DNA from: Lentisphaerota bacterium
GTDB lineage: Bacteria; Verrucomicrobiota; Kiritimatiellia; JAAZAB01
DNA: 5,056 bases
Reading direction: 5' to 3'
NCBI GenBank assembly: GCA_020201415.1
Contig: JAIVGW010000333.1
Coordinates: 1 to 5,056 of the forward strand
The translations under genes were made by a program, and so were the position numbers. Numbering within the stretch: position 1 is the stretch's first letter; each line of letters starts with the position of its first letter. This document shows positions 1 through 5,056 of the stretch, one piece after another. The notes under the pieces were generated by a model. The model saw only the letters and a list, made by a program, of their open reading frames with translations. It was not told the DNA's origin and searched no databases.

Positions 1-100
1 CCCAAAACTGGCGGGCTTTCCCAACCCGAAACTGGCCCGCGTGGATTTCCGTCAACTGGCGGCGCAGCAAGCGGCGTTTTTGATGGAATCGGCAAGGTAA
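1..100 (+). CDS. 3' end of an unidentified protein (partial)
   Basis: An open frame enters from the left edge (codons in phase with position 2) and ends at the TAA at 98-100. The 32 visible C-terminal residues run from PKLAGFPNPKLARV to AAFLMESAR and are soluble, fairly charged and alanine-rich, as at the end of a helical domain. Codon choice is GC-rich, like the genes downstream. No family can be named from so short a tail. It lies on the same strand as everything else, but 289 bp and a structured repeat separate it from the next gene, so co-transcription is uncertain. The alternative is chance openness over 33 codons; the natural-looking composition and clean stop before the repeat favour a real gene end. 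Confidence 0.5.
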   Translation, partial: PKLAGFPNPKLARVDFRQLAAQQAAFLMESAR

Positions 101-158
101 CTACACCATGATCATACTGATCCAACCGCAGTTTAATAACGGTGCAGGGCGCGTGACA

Positions 159-212
159 GGTAGGGACGGCTCTCCGAGCCGTCCGCGGACGCCCCGGAGG
201 TGCGTCCCTACC
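159..212. repeat. 54-bp intergenic cruciform-type repeat (two inverted 26-bp hairpin units)
   Basis: The element starts with GGTAGGGACG (159-168) and ends with its exact reverse complement CGTCCCTACC (203-212). Inside it are two further hairpins. The left one has a perfect 9-bp stem, GGACGGCTC (164-172) with GAGCCGTCC (176-184), and a TCC loop. The right one pairs GGACGC (187-192) with GCGTCC (202-207), extended past one C/T mismatch by two more pairs. Read on opposite strands, 159-184 and 187-212 are two versions of one 26-bp unit with 21 of 26 bases identical, separated by GC. No T-run follows, so it is not a standard intrinsic terminator. It resembles REP/BIME-type dispersed palindromes; dispersal elsewhere in the genome is inferred, not seen. 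Confidence 0.8.
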
Positions 213-293
213 GAAATACCTGACCCGATCATGAGCCATGCCAAAAAACAGTACATTCCGGAACAGACCGTTTTGGGGGCAGGCTTGTTTGTA

Positions 294-306
294 CCGCGCC
301 GCGCGG
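294..306. repeat. Short GC palindrome in the leader of the DUF4838 gene
   Basis: CCGCGC (294-299) and GCGCGG (301-306) are exact inverted copies around a single C, and the symmetry continues past one mismatch (GT at 291-292 with AC at 308-309). It lies 83 bp before the start at 390. It could be a dimeric regulator site or a small leader hairpin, but a GC-only palindrome this short also arises by chance in GC-rich DNA. I see no convincing -35/-10 promoter pair, and nothing else definable, in the rest of 213-389. Confidence 0.25.
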
Positions 307-389
307 AACCGGCTCCAATGGGGTCGAACCCGTATGGATATTTCAAATAAAAAACACCTGGCAAAACACAAACCGAAAGGAACAGAAGC

Positions 390-1841
390 ATGCACACATC
401 TAAAACATTAAAACTACTGGTTTGCGGGGCATTGTGCGGATACTGGTCCACAGGAATGACCATGGCCATGGCGCCCAAGGCGCCCGCCGGACCGGAACTT
501 GTATTGGTCAAGAATGGCGCCGACCCCATACCGATCGTGGTCTTCCAGGACGCCCCGCCGTTGACGCGGCAAGCGGCGGACGAGCTGTCCGACTACATCG
601 AAAAGGTCAGCGGTGCGCGACCGGACGTGATCGAGGGTTGCCCCGACCCTGTACCGGAACATGCCATCTGGGTCGGCTATCAACCCCATCTGGACAAGCT
701 GTTTGCGGAAATTGATTTCAATTTCCGGAACCCGGAGGAAATCCTGGTTGCCTGCGACGGCAACCACCTCGTAATCGCCGGCCGCGACCGCTGGGATCCA
801 GACCACATGGTCATCACCGACGGCCGCAACGTGATTGAAGGATTCCAGTACGAATACGGCACGGCCAATGCCGTTTACACCTTCATCCAGGATTACCTCG
901 ACGTACGCTGGATCTGGCCGGGCGAGTTGGGCGAAGACATCATCAGAAAGGACACCCTGGCCTTCGCGCCGTTCGAGTACCGCTACCACCCGCAAATCCG
1001 GTCCCGGGGCGGTATCTTCAATTATTCCCGGCTGGGCCGGAACAGAAGTTATGGTCGCTCGCATGACTGGACACGCTTGCAGCGACTGCAGCTCGACTCG
1101 CTGATTGTCGGCGGCGGACATGGCTTCGGCACCTGGTGGAACCGTTTTCACGAAGACCACCCGGAATATTTTGCACTGCAACCGGACGGCACCCGCAGCG
1201 GGTTCCCCTCGCCGAATACCACCAAGATGTGCAAATCCAATCCCGGACTCTGGGACCAATGGATGGCGGAAGTCGCCCGGCAACTGGAAGAAAACCCGGT
1301 GCAAACAGTCTTTGATGCCTCCGCCAACGACAGTTGGGCCAGCGGCTACTGCGTCTGCGAAAACTGCCGCGCCTGGGACCATCCGGACGGCGAACTCCGT
1401 ATATTCCACTGGTCGGGCCTGAACCAGGAGTACGTCGCCCTAGCCGACCGCCAGGTGACCCTCGCCAATACGCTGGGCCGGATGTTGAAGGCCAAATATC
1501 CGGACAAGGACTATTATGTCAAGATCATGGCCTACGGCCATTCCCGCCCGGCACCCATCGAAGCTGTTCCGGACGACAATGTGCTGATCGTTAACGTGGC
1601 GAATTTTCTGACACGCCCCTACGCGACGGACACCGCCTCAACCAACGCCACGCCGCATCGCGACCAGTTCGCGGCCTGGGCCAAAGTGGCGCCCAATATT
1701 TTCTGGCGACCCAACAAGTCGCGCAAGATGTCGTCCATGCCGGACATCCCGGTCAAGCAGACCATCAAGGACATCCGGTTCGCGGCCGACAACCATTGCA
1801 TCGGCATCTACATTGACATGGTCTGGGAACACTGGGCATGA
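390..1841 (+). CDS. Secreted DUF4838-family glycosidase-like protein, prematurely ended
   Basis: This encodes 483 residues. The start is supported by AAAGGA at 376-381, 8 nt upstream. Residues 1-28 look like a Sec signal peptide: a lysine-containing N-region, a hydrophobic core around LLVCGALCGYW, and possible cleavage after TMA or AMA. Roughly residues 35-185 resemble the alpha/beta domain preceding the barrel in hexosaminidase-like (GH20 domain 2) proteins, including a LTRQAADELSDYIEKVSG helix. About 195 onward matches the DUF4838 core, with FDASANDSW near 308-316, a cysteine cluster CVCENC at 321-326, and IYIDMVWEHWA at the end. DUF4838 proteins are found in polysaccharide-degrading bacteria, but no enzymatic reaction is firmly assigned to the family, so a glycan target is inference. 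The TGA at 1839-1841 cuts the protein where relatives continue, and the family C-terminus follows in another frame (to 2184). The gene is therefore probably a pseudogene or an assembly error. It lacks the C-terminal part and may not be functional. Confidence 0.85.
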   Translation: MHTSKTLKLLVCGALCGYWSTGMTMAMAPKAPAGPELVLVKNGADPIPIVVFQDAPPLTRQAADELSDYIEKVSGARPDVIEGCPDPVPEHAIWVGYQPHLDKLFAEIDFNFRNPEEILVACDGNHLVIAGRDRWDPDHMVITDGRNVIEGFQYEYGTANAVYTFIQDYLDVRWIWPGELGEDIIRKDTLAFAPFEYRYHPQIRSRGGIFNYSRLGRNRSYGRSHDWTRLQRLQLDSLIVGGGHGFGTWWNRFHEDHPEYFALQPDGTRSGFPSPNTTKMCKSNPGLWDQWMAEVARQLEENPVQTVFDASANDSWASGYCVCENCRAWDHPDGELRIFHWSGLNQEYVALADRQVTLANTLGRMLKAKYPDKDYYVKIMAYGHSRPAPIEAVPDDNVLIVNVANFLTRPYATDTASTNATPHRDQFAAWAKVAPNIFWRPNKSRKMSSMPDIPVKQTIKDIRFAADNHCIGIYIDMVWEHWA

Positions 1842-2184
1842 CCAGGTGTTTTTCGATCAGGCCTACGCCATTCTCGACCATGCGGCCAAGGCCGTAGCGG
1901 ACGCACCGGAGCAATACCGTGAACGTGTCAAGTTCGTCCGCCTGGGACTGGACTACGCGCAATGGGTGACCGAGGCGCGCGCGTTGATGATCGAGTTCAG
2001 CCAAACCAAGGATAAAACCCTGGAAGACCGCGCGCGCGCCCTCTGGGTTGAAAAGATCATGCCACTGGCATGCGATGAACAATATCCGTACGCCATCAAC
2101 AAGGGCCCTGCCCGTCCGGGTGCCGGTCACAAGACAGCGGGGTGTTATCCCAAGGATTTAATCGAGCGCGTCAGGGAATGGTAA
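1813..2184 (+). pseudogene. Out-of-frame C-terminal remnant of the DUF4838 gene
   Basis: This frame opens with a TTG at 1813 that overlaps the upstream gene by 29 bp. No Shine-Dalgarno site precedes it, so independent translation is doubtful. From about 1840 it reads like the helical C-terminus of DUF4838 proteins: FFDQAYAILDHAAKAVAD, then EQYRERVKFVRLGLDYAQW, ending DLIERVREW with TAA at 2182-2184. The first residues (MTWSGNTG) are only the alternate-frame reading of the upstream MVWEHWA region. From memory, intact relatives carry on the order of 100 or more residues between these blocks, including an aromatic-rich YY...GFGPAA-like stretch that I do not find here. So the break is more than a 1-base slip: sequence was lost as well. 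It could be a true deletion in the organism or a mis-joined contig. A separate small functional gene is unlikely. Confidence 0.7.
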
Positions 2185-2191
2185 CATTATG

Positions 2192-2259
2192 GAGATACAT
2201 GATACAGGTCGCAAGATTCAAAATGCATCCTACATCCTGTATCCCTTATCCTGCATCAC
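2192..2259. repeat. Degenerate heptameric repeat tract with orientation switch
   Basis: The gap between the broken DUF4838 gene and the iron-sulfur gene is mostly 7-bp units. Positions 2192-2226 read as GAGATAC, ATGATAC, AGGTCGC, AAGATTC, AAAATGC, variants of AGGATNC. Positions 2227-2257 read as ATCCTAC, ATCCTGT, ATCCCTT, ATCCTGC, ATC, which is the same unit on the other strand. Across the switch, GATACAGG (2201-2208) and CCTGTATC (2236-2243) form an exact 8-bp inverted repeat with a 27-nt loop. This resembles the short tandem heptad repeats seen between genes in several bacterial groups. There is no T-run, so terminator function is not supported. A Shine-Dalgarno site (2275-2281) follows shortly after. 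Confidence 0.65.
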
Positions 2260-2289
2260 ATTTCATCAAACACAAAAGGAGCACACAGC

Positions 2290-3345
2290 ATGCAACCCAA
2301 ATCATACACCGAACCAACCCGGGCGGAACTCACCGCCGAAATAAAAAAATACACTAAAACCCTGGGCGCCGACCTGGTGGGAATTGCCTCGATGGACCGT
2401 TTCGACAACGCCCCGAAGCAGATGGATCCGCGCTATATCATGCCCGAGGCCAAGTCCTGCATCGTGGTGGGCTTCCGCGTGCTGCGCGGATCACTGCGCG
2501 GGATCGAGGAAGGCACATTTTTCAGCAATTATTCATCCATGGGCTACGGCGGCATTACCTACGTTTTCATGCCGTCGGCCGTGGTCAATCTTTCACGCTA
2601 CATTGAAGACATGGGGTATGAAGCCTTTCCCATGGGCCACCAGAGTGACTGGCGCGCGATTGACAATGAAGGCCGTTTGCGCACCGGCTTCAGTAAACCC
2701 GTCGCGCCGGACAAGCCAGCGCCGGACATCATGGTACACCTGCGCCTGGCGGCGTTTGCCGCCGGCCTGGGTGAAATCGGCTGGAGCAAAATGCTGATCA
2801 CGCCGGAATTCGGGCCGGCCCTGCGCGTAGGACTGGTACTTACGGAAATGGACCTGGAGCCGGACCCGATCTACAGCGGCCCCAAACTCTGCAATAAATG
2901 CATGGCCTGTGTCCGCGCTTGTCCGGGACAAGCCATCAGCGCCACCAGCAGCGTCAAGGTCACTGTCGCCGGCCACGAACTGGAATGGGGCGAGATCGAT
3001 CTCGATGCCTGCGACGTGGCCTTCCGCGGCGCCGAGGAATCGCAGGACCCCGACCGCACTGGTCATTATATCAAGGGCTCCGACCGCTTCCGCCCCAACC
3101 ACATCTCGCCGTTCTTCAACGCCCCACCCAAGGTTTACGGCGCCGGCAAGGCGGTCTGCGGCGCCGGTGGCTGCACCCGCGCCTGCCTCGCCAGCCTCGA
3201 AGCGCGTGATGTGCTCTCTCACAAGTTCAAGCAGAAATTCCGGCGGCGCAAGCCCTGGACCGTGGACTGGTCTAATTACGAAGGGGAAATCGCCCAACTG
3301 CCCCGGGGCACGGTGGGGATCAACACCCGCCTGGATACGGATTGA
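2290..3345 (+). CDS. QueG/reductive-dehalogenase-related 4Fe-4S protein (COG1600-like)
   Basis: This is a complete 351-residue protein. Its ATG is set by AAAGGAG at 2275-2281, 8 nt upstream. There is no signal peptide or membrane segment, so it should be cytoplasmic. An N-terminal region of about 190 residues ends in AAGLGEIGW (about 155-165) and LITPEFGPALRVGLVLT, the signature shared by epoxyqueuosine reductase and reductive dehalogenases. The ferredoxin motif C201-x2-C204-x2-C207-x3-C211-P follows. A second cysteine group (C241, then C290, C295 and C299 in a GAGGCTRACL context) probably holds another cluster but is not the usual CxxCxxxCP. QueG and RdhA bind cobalamin and reduce an epoxide or carbon-halogen bond. 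This divergent member is probably neither: there is no Tat signal, and the neighbours are not tRNA-modification genes. A role as redox partner or activator for the adjoining URO-D-type protein is inference. Only 34 bp separates the two genes. Confidence 0.85.
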   Translation: MQPKSYTEPTRAELTAEIKKYTKTLGADLVGIASMDRFDNAPKQMDPRYIMPEAKSCIVVGFRVLRGSLRGIEEGTFFSNYSSMGYGGITYVFMPSAVVNLSRYIEDMGYEAFPMGHQSDWRAIDNEGRLRTGFSKPVAPDKPAPDIMVHLRLAAFAAGLGEIGWSKMLITPEFGPALRVGLVLTEMDLEPDPIYSGPKLCNKCMACVRACPGQAISATSSVKVTVAGHELEWGEIDLDACDVAFRGAEESQDPDRTGHYIKGSDRFRPNHISPFFNAPPKVYGAGKAVCGAGGCTRACLASLEARDVLSHKFKQKFRRRKPWTVDWSNYEGEIAQLPRGTVGINTRLDTD

Positions 3346-3367
3346 AAGGCTTTTAATTTTTTTATAC

Positions 3368-3372
3368 AAGGA
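3368..3372 (+). promoter_or_regulatory. Ribosome binding site deciding the URO-D gene start
   Basis: AAGGA lies 7 nt before the ATG at 3380. It matters because the reading frame is open upstream back to 2909, inside the iron-sulfur gene. That upstream part translates to low-complexity Ser/Ala/Pro/Arg sequence with no family resemblance, whereas from 3380 the protein has the expected URO-D length. The spacer 3346-3379 is AT-rich, unlike the coding DNA around it. Confidence 0.7.
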
Positions 3373-3379
3373 TGAAATC

Positions 3380-4495
3380 ATGACGCCATCACAAGATAAT
3401 ACTGCCGGCATAGTAACAGAAAAAAAACCAGCCAGTCCCTATGACATCCGTAACGGGCATCCGGCCAACGGTTTGGTCTGGGGACTGGAAACATTCGGCA
3501 GCCATCAGCCGCCTTCCGATGACAACTTCCACACCCGCAACGGCCGCCAATTCCTGCGATCGTCTAGTTGTGATAAAAAATCAATACGACAGAAGGACCG
3601 GTCGCCGGGGTGGTATAAAACCGAATACGAAAACATCCGGTACACGGAAACCGAGGACGGCGAGCACGATGTGTTCACCTGGCAGACGCCGGTCGGCACC
3701 GTGACCGGACGCCGCCATGAAAACCACTTCAACGAATATCCGGTTAAGTCAATGGAGGACTTGAATGTATGGAATTATGTTCATTCCCATATGCACTTTT
3801 CCCGGAATGCCGAATGGTTAAAAAAACGTGATGAGAAAAAAATCGATACCATTGGTTTGAACTGGTCGCCCGTGCAGCAACTGCTCCAGTTCGATATCGG
3901 CGTTGAGAATTTTTATTATTTTCTCATGGACGCGCCCGACGCAATGGCCACCCTGCTCAACACGATGCAGGAGCGGTGCCTGGAACGCTTGCAATTGGGA
4001 TTATCGCTTTTCCCTTCCGCATCGAACATATACTGGGGAGAGAATACATCTTCAAGTATGATCTCGCCGGCATATTACCGACAACTCACCCTGCCCCACA
4101 TCCGGGCGTACGCCCGTCTTGCGCATCAGCACAATAAACGTTTGAATGTCCACATGTGCGGCCTGTTGCGGGACCTGCTGGATTGTTTTCTGCTCACCGA
4201 GATGGATGGCATCGACTCAGCCACACCGCCGCCGGTCGGCGACACACCCTATCGTCTGATCCGCAGTAAGTTTAAGCCGGATTTTTATATCATGGGCCGT
4301 TTGAATGCCCAATTATGGGTTGGCAAAGACCGTGCAACCCTTCAGAACACCTTGCGTGAAATGATCTACCCGGAACTGCTTCAGACGCCTTTCTTGCTGG
4401 CGGTCACATCGGACGCCATCCCCGATATTCCACGCGACGATGTCATGCGGTTGTATGAAGTGCTGCAAAACATGGATTGGCAGGAGACAATATGA
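3380..4495 (+). CDS. URO-D superfamily protein, MtaA/CmuA-like methyltransferase branch
   Basis: This encodes 371 residues with no signal peptide. The fold expected for the superfamily is a single TIM barrel, and the length is close to methylcobamide:CoM methyltransferases (about 340). Visible family features are the WGENTSSSMISPAYYRQ segment near 219-235, HMCG at 258-261 (the H-x-C half of the zinc site that activates the methyl acceptor in MtaA-type enzymes), and DGIDSATPPPVGD ending at 288. The last zinc ligand, usually a cysteine in a GC-x-IP-type motif near the end, is not seen: the corresponding region reads AVTSDAIP (341-348). This makes haem-pathway uroporphyrinogen decarboxylase unlikely, and methyltransfer plausible but unproven. 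Its stop overlaps the next start by 4 bp (ATGA), indicating translational coupling. Parts of the N-terminal third (around 3560-3600 and 3760-3850) are more AT-rich than the flanking genes. Confidence 0.85.
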   Translation: MTPSQDNTAGIVTEKKPASPYDIRNGHPANGLVWGLETFGSHQPPSDDNFHTRNGRQFLRSSSCDKKSIRQKDRSPGWYKTEYENIRYTETEDGEHDVFTWQTPVGTVTGRRHENHFNEYPVKSMEDLNVWNYVHSHMHFSRNAEWLKKRDEKKIDTIGLNWSPVQQLLQFDIGVENFYYFLMDAPDAMATLLNTMQERCLERLQLGLSLFPSASNIYWGENTSSSMISPAYYRQLTLPHIRAYARLAHQHNKRLNVHMCGLLRDLLDCFLLTEMDGIDSATPPPVGDTPYRLIRSKFKPDFYIMGRLNAQLWVGKDRATLQNTLREMIYPELLQTPFLLAVTSDAIPDIPRDDVMRLYEVLQNMDWQETI

Positions 4496-5056
4496 ACAAT
4501 AAATTATATAAAAAATTCGGATCCAAGCCCATCGTCTGGGTGGCCGCCTGGGGTATTTCCAAGCTGAGAAAACGCGGCGGACGGTTCGGCGGCGCCATTC
4601 CCGGCGAGGCCCTGTGGTACGATCAATGGTACGACCGGGTAATGTCGGAGGCCACGGCCGACAAGTTCGCCAAGCTGGGCGTCAACCTGGTCATCCTGCC
4701 CTTCTCGCTGGGCGGCAACGAGCGGATCGAGCAGCAGGAACGCGACGATTTTGAACGCATGACAGGATTCCTGCAGGCGCGCGGGATCGTATCCATCCCC
4801 TACCTGCAATATCAGAATATCCTGCAGGAAGCCTTTACTTTCCCGCAAACCACCTGGGCCGTGCAACTTAACGGCGGATACAAAGGCTTTGGCTATTGGC
4901 GCCGAACGGCCTGCCATTCCCAACCGGAATTCATGGAATTTTTCAAGGGGCTGCTCAGCGATGCCATCCACCGGGGCGCCGACGGCATCTGGATCGACAA
5001 CAACTATCTTACGCCCTGCCGCTGTGCAATCTGCCAAAAACTATTCCGGGACTGGC
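4492..5056 (+). CDS. Glycoside-hydrolase-like TIM-barrel protein, N-terminal part
   Basis: The ATG at 4492 overlaps the preceding TGA and has AGGAG at 4482-4486, 5 nt upstream. The frame stays open to the window edge, giving 188 residues. The start MNNKLYKKFGSKPIVWVAAWG has no signal peptide. Alternating strand and helix blocks follow: TADKFAKLGVNLVILPFSLGG near 55-75, a DFERMTGFLQARGIVSIPYLQ helix-strand unit near 86-106, then SQPEFMEFFKGLLSDAIHRG and a GADGIWIDNN strand at about 162-171. This pattern is typical of (beta/alpha)8 glycosidase-like proteins, in which the acidic residue after such a strand often contributes to the active site. A cysteine cluster CRCAIC (176-181) follows directly. 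The exact GH family cannot be named, and the catalytic acid may lie beyond the window. Coupling to the URO-D gene suggests a shared substrate pathway in the cytoplasm. Confidence 0.75.
   Translation, partial: MNNKLYKKFGSKPIVWVAAWGISKLRKRGGRFGGAIPGEALWYDQWYDRVMSEATADKFAKLGVNLVILPFSLGGNERIEQQERDDFERMTGFLQARGIVSIPYLQYQNILQEAFTFPQTTWAVQLNGGYKGFGYWRRTACHSQPEFMEFFKGLLSDAIHRGADGIWIDNNYLTPCRCAICQKLFRDW

Noticed and set aside
159..259. Possible CRISPR or tRNA-like structure in the 101-389 gap
   Set aside because: There is only one paired element with no regularly spaced direct repeats, and the fold lacks tRNA arm lengths and conserved bases.
108..350. 80-codon open frame on the + strand across the intergenic repeat
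   Set aside because: It runs through the hairpin repeat, giving Arg/Pro-rich sequence, has no clear ribosome binding site and no recognisable domain.
414..1409. Long 331-codon open frame on the - strand
   Set aside because: It is antisense to the DUF4838 gene, which has a signal peptide, ribosome site and family motifs. The antisense protein has no family features and is a GC-rich shadow frame.
3346..3367. T-rich stretch after the iron-sulfur gene as an intrinsic terminator
   Set aside because: The T-run is present, but no stable GC-rich stem precedes it, and the next gene begins within 34 bp on the same strand.
2909..3379. N-terminal extension of the URO-D frame
   Set aside because: It overlaps the iron-sulfur gene, is low-complexity Ser/Ala/Pro/Arg, and the ATG at 3380 has a good ribosome site and gives the family length.
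2593..3411. 272-codon open frame on the - strand
   Set aside because: It is antisense to the clear iron-sulfur gene with its exact CxxCxxCxxxCP motif and runs into the next gene; it is a shadow.
4504..5037. 177-codon open frame on the - strand at the right end
   Set aside because: It is antisense to the frame starting at 4492, which has a Shine-Dalgarno site, a 4-bp overlap with the previous gene and a barrel-like strand/helix pattern.

Overview
All recognisable genes lie on the + strand. The gene content points to an anaerobic, polysaccharide-degrading PVC-type bacterium (Kiritimatiellota, Lentisphaerota or Verrucomicrobiota): a secreted DUF4838 protein, a COG1600-type iron-sulfur protein, a URO-D/MtaA-like protein and a glycosidase-like TIM-barrel protein. 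This placement is inferred from protein families and base composition; there is no rRNA or other marker gene. The GC-rich coding sequence with purine-rich Shine-Dalgarno sites fits a bacterial chromosome.

Layout: 1-100 is the 3' end of an unidentified gene. 101-389 is intergenic and holds a 54-bp cruciform-type repeat (159-212) made of two inverted copies of one 26-bp hairpin unit, followed by a short GC palindrome. 390-1841 encodes a signal-peptide-bearing DUF4838 protein that stops abruptly after a conserved-looking MVWEHWA segment. The C-terminal part of the same family resumes at once in another frame and runs to 2184, so the gene looks broken by a deletion plus frameshift. 2185-2289 is intergenic and consists largely of degenerate 7-bp repeats that reverse orientation halfway.

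2290-3345 encodes a QueG/reductive-dehalogenase-related 4Fe-4S protein, 3380-4495 a URO-D superfamily protein of the methyltransferase (MtaA/CmuA-like) branch, and 4492-5056 (cut by the window edge) a cytoplasmic protein resembling a glycoside-hydrolase TIM barrel. The last two overlap by 4 bp (ATGA), and only 34 bp separates the first two, so 2290-5056 is probably one operon.

How they might work together: COG1600 relatives (QueG, RdhA) use cobalamin, and MtaA/CmuA relatives move methyl groups to or from corrinoids. Their pairing with carbohydrate-active-looking proteins suggests a corrinoid-linked modification step, for example demethylation, attached to glycan breakdown. This is a hypothesis: no corrinoid-binding protein or substrate clue lies in the window, and one expected zinc ligand of the URO-D protein seems absent.
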